A stretch of 64,000 bases of DNA from Misgurnus anguillicaudatus (taxonomy: Eukaryota > Chordata > Actinopteri > Cypriniformes > Cobitidae). Under the pieces are notes generated by a model. That model did no database searches. It worked only from the letters and a program-made list of their open reading frames with translations, and was not told where the DNA came from. The position numbers were made by a program, and so were the translations under genes. The stretch covers positions 23,950,001 through 24,014,000 of the forward strand of contig NC_073361.2 in the NCBI RefSeq assembly GCF_027580225.2. The letters run 5' to 3'. Shown one piece after another: positions 52,349-62,800 of this stretch (position 1 is its first letter; every line of letters starts with the position of its first letter).

Positions 52349-53880
52349 AGCTGCAAGCAGCGATGGCGGGCCCTCGCACGTTTTTTTACCGCTACACGGT
52401 GCGTCCGAGAAAACGATGCACGGCGGGCAAGGGCATCAAGTCGGTAAAATATCAGTGGGCTATTTAATGTTGCTACTGACCCATTTAGGTACTGTAGGTA
52501 AAAGAAACCCCATATTTTAGACAAACGGGGGTGCTAGTCAGCCACTAAATAGACACGCCTTTATCTGACGTTTTTGTCAACACTTAACAGCCGAAAACTC
52601 TGATGTGTGTGCCAAATATAAAGTTCAACTAAGCACGCCAAGAGCCTTAAACATGCCTGAAATTAAAGTAACGTTTGACGCGTTGCCATGGGAACAGCGT
52701 TCGAGATGTCAAAAATTCCTTCGCAATTTATCATCTACAATGTCTCGGCATCATGTTGACCACTTCTCGTGTCAATCGCATGAATCCCATACGAGGAGTA
52801 TTTAAAGGTTCACAGCATGTAACAGTCAGCCTTAAATATGCTGGAAAGTGAAAGCAAAGTTTGACGCGTTGCCATGGGAACAGCGTTTGAGATATCAAAA
52901 ATCCCTTCGCAATTTATCATCTACAATGTCTCACCATTATGTTGACCACTTCTGGAGTCAATCACATTATTTCCTCAGGAGGAGTATTTAAAAGTTTACC
53001 GCATGCAGATGTAAGGCTTAAATATGCCTTAAAAACGAAAGTAAAGTTTGACAGGTTGCCATGGGAACAGCGTTTGAGATATCAAAAATTCCTTCGCAAT
53101 TTATCATCTACAATGTCTCGGCATCATGTTGACCACTTTTGGTAACAATCGCATGAAAATCCTAGAAGGAGTATTTAAAAGAACATCGCATGGAACTGTG
53201 AAAAAAAATCACCTTTGTGACTGACACACTTCCTGGCGCCTGGTGGTGGCGCTATACCCGGGAGTCACAATAGGCACATCGATGCGATCGGAATCTTTAG
53301 ACGAACAAACATCCCGCATGGCATCACAATAAGATATTTTTTGCCTCAGATATTAGACACTTCCTGTTTCTCTGAATTCGCCATGAATTCGTCGCCTCGC
53401 CATGGCGGAACCGTTCGAGATATCAAAAATCCCTTCGCAATTTAGCAAGTACAATGTCTTGACATCATGATCACCACGTTTGGAGTCAATCCCATGTATC
53501 CCCTCGGAGGAGTATTCAAAAGTTCACCGCATGCATTTTTTAAACAATCCAAAATGGCGGACTTCCTGTTGGGCGGAGCTAAAATGTTAGAGGGCGAAAG
53601 TTGTTCGGGTCGATGAGATCTATATGTGTACCAACTTTCGTAAATGTGCGTACATGTTTGCCCGATCTGCGCACTACTGTTTGTTTTTGCATTACAGGGG
53701 GCGCTACAGAGCCCCCCTGCCACGCCTGTGTTCCAGCCCTTGTCTGTTCGCAATGACAGACGACTCCAACGTCTGTGCCAAATTTCAAGAGTTTTCGAGT
53801 ATGTTAAGGCACCCAAAATGCCCAAAAGTGTTAAAAAAAAAAAAAATAAAAAAAAAAAAAAAAATAAAAAAAAAAAATAT
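52349..53880 (+). mobile_element. Repeat unit 29 (eta, diverged sister family)
   Basis: The body repeats a segment of about 180 bp (GCGTTGCCATGGGAACAGCG to GAGGAGTATTTAAA) three times between 52,680 and 53,180. It then has GGTGGTGGCGCTATACCC and AGGGGGCGCTACAGAG. It ends in a run of A interrupted by single T, with no 3' CTAA module. Confidence 0.85.
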
Positions 53881-56113
53881 AGCTGCAAGCAGCGATGGCG
53901 GGCCCTCGCACGTTTTTTTTACCGCTATACGGTGCCTCCGAGAAAACAATGCACAGTGGACACGTGCATCAAGTGGGTAAATATCAGTGGACTATTTCAT
54001 GTTTCTACTGACCTATTTGGGTTCTGAAGGTAAAAGAAACCCCACATTTTAGACAAACGGGGGCACTAGTGAGCCACTAAATAGACACGCCTTTATCTGA
54101 CCTTTTTGTCAACACTTAACAGCCGAAAACTCTCATGTGTGTGCCAACTTTTAGGTTAATCTAAGCATGCCAAGAGCCCTAAATATGCCTGATATAAAAG
54201 TAAAGTTTGGGGCGTTGCCATGGGAACAGCGTTAGAGATATCAAAAATCCCTTCGCAATTTAGCATCTACAATGTCTCAGCATCATGTTGACCACTTTTA
54301 GTGTCAATCGCATAAACATTCTAGGAGGAGTATTTAAAAGAACATCACATGGAACTGTCAAAAAAATCAACCTTTGTGACTGCAACACTTCCTGGCGCCT
54401 GGTGGTGGCGCTATACCCGAGACTCACAATAGGCACATCGATGCGATCAGAATCTTCAGACGAACAAACACCCTGCATGGCATCACAATAAGATATTTTT
54501 TACCTTAGATATTAGACACTTCCTGTTTCTCTGATTTCGCCATGAATTTGTCGCCTCGCCATGACAGAACCGTTCGAGATATTAAAAATCCCTTCACAAT
54601 TTAGCAAGTACAATGTCTTGACATCATGATCACCACGTTTGGTGTCAATCCCATGAATCCCCTAGAAGGAGTATTCAAAAGTTCACTGTATGCATTTTTA
54701 AACCATCCAAAATGGCCGACTTCCTGTTGGGCGGAGCTAATAGGTTTGATTGTGAAAGTTGTTCGTGTCGATGGGATATATATACGTACCAACTCTCGTA
54801 CATGTGCGTACATGTTTGCCAGATTTGTGCACCAATAATTTTTTTGCATTATAGGGGGCACTACAGAGCCCTACTGCCACGGCCATGTTCCAGCGTTTGC
54901 CCCGTCCTAATGGCTGACGACTTTGAGGTCTGTGCCAAATTCCCGGTGTTTTCGAGCATGTTAAGGCACTCAAAGTGCATGCCAAGTGCTTAAATATGCC
55001 TGAAAATGAAAGTAAAATTTGACGTGTTGCCAATGGAGCAGCATTCGAGAAATCAAAAATCCCTTCGCAATTTATCATCTACAATGTCTCAGCATCATGT
55101 TGACCACTTTTGGTGTCAATCGCATGAAAATCCTAGGAGGAGTATTTAAAAGTTAACCGCATGCAACTGTCAAAAAATCCACCTTTTGTGACTGTCACAC
55201 TTCCTGGCGCCTGGTGGTGGCGCTATACCCGAGACTCACAATAGGCACATCGATGCGATCGGAATCCTTGGCCGAACATACACACTGCTTTTCATCCCAA
55301 TAAGACATTTTTTGCTTTAGATATTAGACACCTGCTGTTTCTCTGAATTCGCCATAAATTTGTCGCCTCGCCATGGCAACACCGTTCGAGATATCAAAAA
55401 TCCCTTCGCAATTTAGCAAGTCCAATGTCTCAGCATCATCTTCACCACGTTTGGTGTCAATCGTATGAATTCCCTAGGAGAAGTATTTAAAAGTTCATGA
55501 CTGACACACTTCCTGGCGCCTGGTGGTGGCGCTATACCCGGGAGTCACAATAGGCACATCGATGCGATCGGAATCATCAGACAAACAAACACCCCGCATG
55601 GCATCACAATAAGATATTTTTTGCCATAGATATTAGACACTTCCTGTTTCTCTAAATTCGCCATGATTTTGTCACCTCGCCATGGCAGAACCGTTCGAGA
55701 TATCAAAAATCCCTTTGCAATTTAGCAAGTACAATGTCTTGACATCATGATCACCACGTTTGGTGTCAATCCCATGAATCCCCTAGAAGGAGTATTTAAA
55801 AGTTCACCGCATGCATTTTTGAAACAATCCAAAATGGCAGACTTCCTGTTGGGCGGAGCTTAAATGTTAGAGGGCGAAAGTTGTTCGGGTCGATGAGATC
55901 TATATTCGTACCAACTCTCCTACATGTGCGTACATGTTTGCCCGATCTGTGCACCAATGTTTTTTTTTGCATTACAGGGGGCGCTACAGAGCCCCTGTGC
56001 CACGCCCGTATTCCAGCCTTTGCCCGTTCGCAATGACGGACGACTTTGACGTCTGTGCCAAATTTCAAGAGTTTTCGAGTATGTTTAGGCACCCAAAATG
56101 CCCAAAAGTGTTA

Positions 56114-56128
56114 AAAAATATAAAAATA

Positions 56129-56161
<33 letters not shown>

Positions 56162-56162
56162 A
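56114..56162 (+). repeat. A-rich tail of eta unit
   Basis: A near-continuous A run with occasional T sits between the body and the 3' modules. Main-family units carry GAA/AAT runs in the same place. Confidence 0.85.
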
Positions 56163-56169
56163 TAAATTC

Positions 56170-56410
56170 GAGCAAAAACAATAGGGCTTCGCACCTTTCG
56201 GTGCAGGCCATTCTGGCCTGCTCCTCGGTGCTCGGGCCCTAAAAATAATAAATTCGAGCAAAAACAATAGGGCTTCGCACCTTTCGGTGCAGGCCATTCT
56301 GGCCTGCTCCTCGGTGCTCGGGCCCTAATAATAATCCGAGCAAAAACAATAGGGCTTCGCACCTTTCGGTGCAGGCCATTCTGGCCTGCTCCTCGGTGCT
56401 CGGGCCCTAA
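56170..56410 (+). repeat. Three tandem long-form 3' terminal modules at the array end
   Basis: All three carry GCACC-TTTC-GGTGC and CAGGCC-ATTCT-GGCCTG and end CTCGGGCCCTAA. The last CTAA at 56,407-56,410 followed by T marks the right boundary of the array. Confidence 0.85.
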
Positions 56411-56414
56411 TAAT

Positions 56415-56548
56415 GACTGGCGAAACCACGCATTAAAATGTGCAGCTTTGTTGGCTTAATTTGGATGTGGCTAGAAGGAATACAGCAAAATTTCGTGAAA
56501 TCTCCCTCGATGACAATGGTTTTAACCCTAATCCTATCTATTTAGGCA
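56415..56548. other. Flanking sequence, nothing recognised
   Basis: This is the first non-repeat sequence to the right of the array. I see no gene or known element in it. Confidence 0.5.
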
Positions 56549-56833
56549 TACAGAAAAGTTACAAGAATTTCACATGTGCAAATTTACATGTGAAATGTGT
56601 TTTTGGAACATTGTTGTGTGAATCCCATGTGAAATCAGTGGATCACATGTGGCAAATGTAAAAAAATTGTCACTACATAATGCACATTTGATCACATGTA
56701 TTTCACATGTGTTTTACAAGGGATTCAAACAAAAAATGGTCCAAAGCACATTTCACATGTGATCACGTGTTTTTTCACATGTGAAATTGATGTTGTTCAC
56801 ATGATCAAATGTGAAAAACTTGGTTTTTCTGTA
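56549..56833. mobile_element. CACATGTG-rich short inverted-repeat element
   Basis: About 285 bp is bounded by TACAGAAAA and its complement TTTTCTGTA. It contains at least five CACATGTG palindromes, often as TTCACATGTGAA, on both halves. The layout fits a non-autonomous DNA transposon with internal palindromes. I could not define a clear target duplication. Confidence 0.5.
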
Positions 56834-57212
56834 AGGGGTGTATCCCATCTAGCCAGAAACGATGTTTTCTTCCTAATCCTTAACGTAACCCAACATCTTG
56901 AGATTTCGGAGCTAGCTGTATCCAAACTAGCCGAAGTCGCGTAATTTCTACTAAAACAGGAAGTTGTGAAGGACATACTGGGTGGCTCCTCATCCATTTA
57001 AAACAGTCAAATGCATTTCGTCACACTAATGAGGGGCAGCTATGATGTCATAAAATTGTTGATCTGTATTAACAGAGGTGAGAGACTGAATGTTTTGAAT
57101 GCTTATATCTTCTAAATGTGAATTTTGTCAATCCTTTGGAGTGCACTAGTCTAGTCCACAGATCTCTTTAAGGTAAACACATACATACTTAAACCAGAAG
57201 TAGGCTACTTAC
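56834..57212. other. Unassigned sequence
   Basis: No gene or repeat is recognised. Some inverted similarity to 56,470-56,540 (GGATACAGCTAG / GGAATACAGC) hints at a larger element around the CACATGTG core. Confidence 0.4.
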
Positions 57213-57310
57213 TGTATAAATTCCCAATTCAAACACAAGAAGCGCCAAAGCACCAACTATAAACCCACAAACAAGAACAACTAGTGCATTTCTAGAACAG
57301 CGATCTGTAT
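57213..57310 (-). CDS. Possible transmembrane-type exon (weak)
   Basis: Read on the minus strand, a 98-bp segment lies between an acceptor-like TCTCAGCAG and a donor-like GTAAGT. One frame encodes a short polar stretch (TDRCSR) followed by a hydrophobic run of about 25 residues beginning NALVVLVCGFIVGALALLVF. This looks like a single membrane-spanning exon of a receptor-type protein. No partner exon was recognised nearby, so it could be chance. It is not part of the PLD1-like gene, which has no membrane span. Confidence 0.15.
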
Positions 57311-58520
57311 CTGCTGAGATAAAGCAGAGATGCAACACAACACCAAAGACATGCTGGATAATTCAAACACACCAGGAAACTTCACTCCTGTTCTCACACA
57401 ACGAGGTTAATGGGTGCAGGAAGACCATTCTCCACCCCACAGTTAGTCTACAACTTCCTTTCCAATAAAAATTAAAAAAAAAAAAAGATGGTGCCAGATA
57501 AAACACCCATACTGTGTGCTGATCTGTACTGAAATATTTAAAACACAATAACTAAGTCCGTCTATGGCAATCACTCATGTAACCACTAGAGAACACTGTT
57601 GCATTTTAATGTCTTTAAGACATCGATCTGGGGAATAAACATCTCGTGGGCTGCTGTTGGAGCAAACCTGTTTTATAATACAGGACTCAACTGTGCTGTT
57701 AATTGTCCAGTTTGGGGATGGGAAGCCTAGAGACATTATGGGTAATAGGGTAGAGCAACAAGAAATACTTGTTTGCCTGCTCATCTTCTTGGAAAGCTCC
57801 TTTATGATTGAAACCCAAGAAATATATAAATATACAATATCTATAAGTAATAGGCAGGGCCAAACAGATTTAATGCCTGTAATTGACAAGCACACATACA
57901 CCGCGCTTGAGCGTGTTTGTGACCAGTAACCGTCTGTGAGCGGCATTGACAAGTACATAAACCCTGCGCGTGCCGTTTGCTGTGATTGTTTTTAATGATA
58001 GAGAGCACTAACCATTTGAGATAAAATAAAACTTACCGCTGAGTTAAGCAGATCTCACTTGACTCTATGTCTATGTGACGCGACAGTCAGCACTCAGCAC
58101 ATCATCATTTCAAATCCGTTTACAAGACGAATGCTCTTGTTATGTATAATATAAAGTTTACATTTCATTGTAAAAATGATGAAATTATCATCATATGTGC
58201 TTAGTTCATAATGAGAACCTATTAACACAATCTTTTTTATTCTGCTATAATATATAACACTATAAACAATAATATATGTCATTTTATACAAAATATAATT
58301 ATATCTTGACCTGCACTTTATCTGGTTAATGTTGGTCCAGTTTAATTCAGATGTATTCATTTTCATTGTAAGCCTTTAAAAAGTAATTATTTAAGATGCA
58401 ATTTTATTATATTTATAGCTAAAATTCTAGAATATCTTCTAAAAACATTTAAAATCATTCCGCAGATTTTTCAAAAAAAGTTCCACAGAAAAAGCAAAAA
58501 AAGTCAGCAGATTCCACCTG
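57311..58520. other. AT-rich sequence, no gene recognised
   Basis: The stretch is AT-rich, especially 58,130-58,450. The open frames near 57,575-57,958 on both strands overlap each other and show no recognisable domain, so I do not call them. Confidence 0.5.
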
Positions 58521-59691
58521 GCCCTAGCAATAGAGACACAGCGCAGTTATGCAAACCCGAAAACCCCGCCCACCGGGTGGGAAAACAATCCAACCGCCTC
58601 CATTGACTTTGTATTGTGAGAGGCCGCCTCCTTGTCATTTCTGGCTTATAACAAAAAACAGAATAATGCCTAAAAGCTGTATGACAAGATGTAAGCTAAC
58701 AAGCCAAAAAAACCAGAAATAAGTTTTTATAAGCTGTCGAACCGTAAAACCCAGCCTTTAAAGGCGCTCTAAGCAAATCTGTGCGACATCACTTTTTGTT
58801 GATGTTTGAACTGTTTTCAAACAAACGGAGCATAGCTAACTCCTCCCCCTCCCTTCCGTGCTTTCATGAACGCGACCAACCCCCACCCCCAAATCCTTCT
58901 TGTCGTTTATTGGCTGGAACACTTTGTTATGTTTCGTGGTGCTAGGTTTGGCCACTGTGTTGTTATTGCCGTTTGTGGAGCCTGGGCTGTCTACAGAGAT
59001 CGCGTTTTTTTACAGTTTGATCAGCGGTCAGGTTGCAAGCAGATAGTGAGATGTTTGCTGTTTGTAACAAAAAATGTTTTATTGTCTAAAACGCGTGAAT
59101 TCGCTTAGAGCACCTTTAAGGAGAAAAAAGTGGATCGCCGACTACGTTTCCCCCTTATGGGCGCAGTTCTACTAATAAGAGTACTATGAAAAGTTGCCTG
59201 TTTCCACTTTTGTGTCTTTAAACGCTCGTTTTTTGGGGTCGACAGTTTATAAAAACTTATTTACAGATAAAACTTAAAAACAGAATAATGCCTTAAAGCT
59301 GCTGTGTGACAATATGTACAGCTAACAAGCCAAAAAATCCAGAAATAAGTTTTTATAAGCTGTCGAGCCGTAAAACTCAGCCTTTAAGGAGAAAAAAGTG
59401 GATCGCTGACTACGTTTCCTCCTAGTGGGCGCAGTAGTACTATGAAAAGTTGCCTGTTTCCACTTTTGTGTCTTTAAACGCTCAGTTTTTGGGGTCGACA
59501 GCTTATAAAAACGTATTTCTGGGTGTTTTGGCTTGTTATCTTTTAGGCATTATTCTGTTATTTGTTATAAGCCAGAAATGACAAGGAGGCAGCCTCTCGC
59601 AATACAAAGTCAATGGAGACGGATGGATTGCCCCGCCCCCGGTGGGCGTGGTTTTTAGGTTATGACGCGCTGCGCTCTGTCTCTATAGGGC
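58521..59691. mobile_element. Composite inverted-repeat element with internal duplication
   Basis: The left arm (58,521 to about 58,757) begins GCCCTAGCAATAGAGACA. The right arm (about 59,478-59,691) is its complement and ends TGTCTCTATAGGGC. Both arms carry TCCATTGACTTTGTATTG and CTCCTTGTCATTTCTGGC. Between them a block of about 240 bp is present twice in direct orientation (58,655-58,757 plus 59,116-59,262, and 59,276-59,513). The first copy is interrupted by a nested element at 58,762. It is probably a non-autonomous DNA transposon. The target duplication is not clear, so the superfamily is left open. Confidence 0.7.
58762..59115. mobile_element. TTAA-flanked short inverted-repeat element (piggyBac-type MITE), nested
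   Basis: This 354-bp element has inverted ends AGGCGCTCTAAGC and GCTTAGAGCACCT (one mismatch in 13 bp), flanked on both sides by TTAA (58,758-58,761 and 59,116-59,119). The empty target site CAGCCTTTAAGGAG is present in the second copy of the host block near 59,386. A small open frame inside it (from 58,866) has no recognisable domain. TTAA duplication is the hallmark of piggyBac-like transposition. Confidence 0.8.
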
Positions 59692-59820
59692 ACCAGTCCT
59701 ACACTTTCAAAGCCAAGAAATTGGCTGTTTGAGTTTAGAAAGGACTGTCACAACAAACAGAATCGCTTTCTTCACAGAAAAAAAACTTTTATGGCGTTTA
59801 TATATAATCAGTGCACTTAC

Positions 59821-59870
59821 TTTCTCTCTTCAGTTGTGATATAATGGAGCAATCTCCTCTGTTCATGGTC
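59821..59870 (-). CDS. pld1: PLD1-like exon g (last visible)
   Basis: This short exon of 50 bp completes the Arg codon and encodes [16 protein letters not shown], ending in phase 1 at a strong donor GTAAGT. A strong donor means at least one further exon was expected, but none is recognisable down to the repeat array. Confidence 0.88.
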
Positions 59871-62800
59871 CTGTGAAAACAAAAGATACAATAATTTTGA
59901 GAAATACAAGTCAATCAGAACAAAGTCCAAACGAACACTCTCAATTCTGCCCTACAAAGCCAAAGCGCAGTAACTACGTAATTGGTCAAGATTGAGTTTA
60001 GGTTTGAAATGGGCTTTGTGAGATCTGTTGTGTCTTGTGAAAAAGTCTCCTGGTTCAATTTTGTCCCATTTCAATGGAACGCATGCGCCAAAATTGCAGT
60101 AACATGTTTGACTGTCTGGCTGGTGTAAAGGGCATTTTTCTCGGTTTCAGTGTTTGCGTAGTTACTGCTCTTAGCCTTTGTAGGGCAGAATTGATTGTTG
60201 AGTTATGTTATATTTTGTCACACAGAGATTACTGTAATCGCACTGCCTATAGGCATGTTACTAACTACTCGGGTTTGTGGCTGTGAACATATTGTGGTTT
60301 AAAGAAGGTCATATTACGAGCAAATATATGTTCCTTGATCTTTGTACTATGAAACTATGAAAACATATTGAAACTTTCATAATTCAAAACTTCCTCTTGT
60401 GTCAAACCAGAAAGCATTTATTTAACCTAACATGTATAACAACCAATATTATGAAATATACTACAGTATGTGTTTAAACCAGAATACTTTTTGATGAGTC
60501 ACATCGTTTCAAAGTTTGTTATCTTCTGACAACAACCGCTAAACTGATAACACACCACTCGTCCGGGTACCACGAGACACTTTGACCGGTACTGCTAATA
60601 TGATTAATGTATCACTCTACTGTCTCTTTTCTCATGCCAACATAAACAAATACTTACAGTAACCTGCCAAAATAATTTTAATCAAGATTTTGTGTCCAAT
60701 CATTTACTCATAATCACCCTGTCTGGTAACAACCTACTGGATGTACCTAATACCTTACTAAAGCATTTTAAACATATTATACAATTCTTGCCAAAAACAG
60801 CACTATATGGTAATTGTCAGGGTGGAAAATTACCCAGTAACTAAATTTTGATAAAAAAAAAAGGAAAATGAAATACATCAAGTGTTACCTGTAATTGAAG
60901 TGCAGTATGGCTTGTATGGCACTGCCTCCCCCCGTGTTGATATTCCCCTCAAAACCAGGAAGCAGAGGAGTCACCACATAAACGCGGTACTTTTTATCCT
61001 CCCTGTGAACCCCATACAAAAACAAGAGAGGGAAAAAATAAAACAGGAAGTTGAATGGAAACATTGTATGAGGAAGTACATGAGAAATGTTATTGTTTTG
61101 TATGATGCCTTTCTATTAGGAGTGTGGAAAAACTACATTTTTAATTGGAAGTGCATTACATTAGTGGCCCAAAGGTCATGGGTTCGACACCCAGGGTTCA
61201 CACTTACAGAAAATGTATACCTTCAATGCACTGTAGGTTGCATAAACGCATAAATGTAAATGTTAAAGGCGGAGTCCATGATGTTTGACAGCCAATGTTG
61301 ATATTTGAAATCACCTAAACAAACACGCCCCTACCGCAATAGAATCTGGACCTTCTGTTGATAGACCCGCCCCACACATACGCAACCCGGCAAGGATGTC
61401 GGTTAGTAGACACGCTCCTTACTGCTGATTGGCTATAAGTGTGTTTTGGTAGTCGGCCCGTCTCCTTTTCCAAAGCGTTTTTCAAACATCCTGGACTCCG
61501 CCTTTAAGTCAGCTAATGCATTTGTATGATTCAAAGCTCTGTTAGACACATTTCTTATGTGGCATTTACATAAGATGCTTGCTTGTGGTGATGACACATT
61601 GACACATTCCTTCCTTTTTTGTATCTGGTTATTCTTTTACCATCAAAGAATACCTTTTTTGTCTTTTAACAAATCTAAATTAAACATGTCATATACATCA
61701 TTCTGATTTACAAGTTTGTCATTAATGAAGTAATGTGTCTGTGTGTATCAAAGGTGTGTTACAAGCTTAAATGTTTGATTTTAAACAGGAAAGTTTTTGT
61801 AAGGAATGCTTTCAAGGTGTGTTATTTGTATTGAAGACAAAGGGAAGGAATTGAGTTTTTGAACCTAACTCCCGATAAGCTTTAATGATTCTCTGGGCGA
61901 TGGCGTCTCCGATTTTATTTTGAACAACTTTGTTGTCTGCGCAGCTTATGAAGAACTGGTTCTGTAAGACAGAAAATTCAATCTTAACTTGTATAAAGAA
62001 CAAAGTTTTTATTTTCTCCATTGAGACATCGTTATGCAATACTTCCTAGTATGTAACTGTTTTCTGCAGAAGTCATGTGACGTCAATTAAATTTTTTTTA
62101 AATTTCTGGTGATGAAATATGTTTTACCGTATTTGACTGCATACAGCCTATTACAAGCAACCAATACTATATAACAAATAAATATTTATGCTACAAACCT
62201 CAATGTAGATATAATGTTTGCTGCGTGCAATTGCATTGATATAAGCCGTATGAATCGACTCCTCGTGATATTTTATCCCTGCTGACCAGTCTGCGGCAGA
62301 ACGCAACACCTGAGCAGAAAGACAGATTATAAAGGATTATAACTGTACATTATATGTCTGTTACTGACATTTAGATAAAACCCCTACCTGTACATTAGCC
62401 TGCGTGCATCCAGGAACCTGATACTTGATCTCATTTCCAGTCGTGTGAGATTTAGGAAGAAGATACGGGTACGAGAGGGACCTGTATTTGGGCTTCATGA
62501 TCTGAGAGTCAAATGTAAATAAATAATCAAAAACAGCTTTTATGTTTGATATTCATAAAGAGACTACACAGAATGTTTCTATACATTTAACAATAGAGCA
62601 ATTCCAGTTTTATGGATGTGACATTTTCAGTCAAAATTCAATTATAATTTCTCAGGGAATGTATTTATTATCAATATATACATGTGTTTATATTTTCCTA
62701 AACCCCTGATAATCCCAAAGAATCAGAAAAAATATCAGTCTATAACTGTGATTCTTATTTTAGGTAAGGGAAATGTATTTGTGTTATGGATGTGACAAAA

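Larger units (their letters stand above)
1..56414 (+). repeat. Head-to-tail array of about 31 Helitron-like non-coding repeat units
   Basis: The whole stretch is built from one repeat superfamily, always in the same orientation. The 5' tag GCTGCAAGCAGCGATGG recurs at 30 positions, and the text between tags is the same set of modules in different combinations. Unit lengths range from about 1.1 to 2.5 kb. Module names used here: leader (about 130 bp after the 5' tag), B (about 310 bp, from AGGTGGCGCTATGACTG to the next AGGTGGCGCTA), C (about 460 bp, containing AGGAGGAGTTCGTTAAAGTA and a run of seven G), D (C-type tail sequence joined to the second half of B) and tail (GAA/AAT tract plus 3' terminal modules). 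No convincing coding frame is present. The open frames are short, overlap on both strands and break at subtype differences. The Helitron assignment is an inference from the 3' end layout. No transposase, Rep or helicase gene is visible. Confidence 0.9.
53881..56414 (+). mobile_element. Repeat unit 30 (eta, dimer-like) and right end of the array
   Basis: The body runs through one full eta sequence to about 54,990 and then through most of a second (GGTGGTGGCGCTATACCC appears at about 54,406, 55,214 and 55,525), so it is a fused or duplicated unit. It ends in poly-A and three 3' modules, after which non-repeat sequence (GACTGGCGAAACC) begins. Confidence 0.85.

Noticed and set aside
1..56414. Many open frames of 60-160 codons in the array, some repeated with the same protein sequence in many units (for example the minus-strand KIYMWHRRQKWACRNGS frame).
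   Set aside because: They overlap on both strands, appear because the DNA itself is repeated, change or break at subtype differences, have no recognisable domain, and often run into GAA/AAT tracts. DNA identity explains their conservation.
1..56414. CRISPR-like array of regular repeats.
   Set aside because: The units are 1-2.5 kb transposon-like repeats in vertebrate-type DNA. There are no short direct repeats with unique spacers and no cas genes.
1..56414. Classical satellite DNA.
   Set aside because: Unit length and module order vary widely, each unit has defined 5' and 3' ends, and 3' modules vary in number, which fits tandem transposon copies better. Later satellite-style amplification remains possible.
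57213..57310. Assignment of the membrane-span-like exon to an MHC or other immune receptor.
   Set aside because: The hydrophobic run does not match any receptor family well enough, and no immunoglobulin-type exon was found beside it.
57575..57958. Overlapping open frames on both strands of 90-127 codons.
   Set aside because: No domain, no splice context and no homologue that I recognise. Probably chance.
58866..59108. An 80-codon open frame.
   Set aside because: It lies inside the nested TTAA element and shows no transposase motif.
60074..60286. A 70-codon open frame in the pld1 intron.
   Set aside because: It overlaps the right inverted repeat of a short mobile element and lies antisense to the gene.
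61160..61200. Functional tRNA gene.
   Set aside because: Only a B-box-like word is present. There is no cloverleaf or A box, and the tail is that of a fish SINE.
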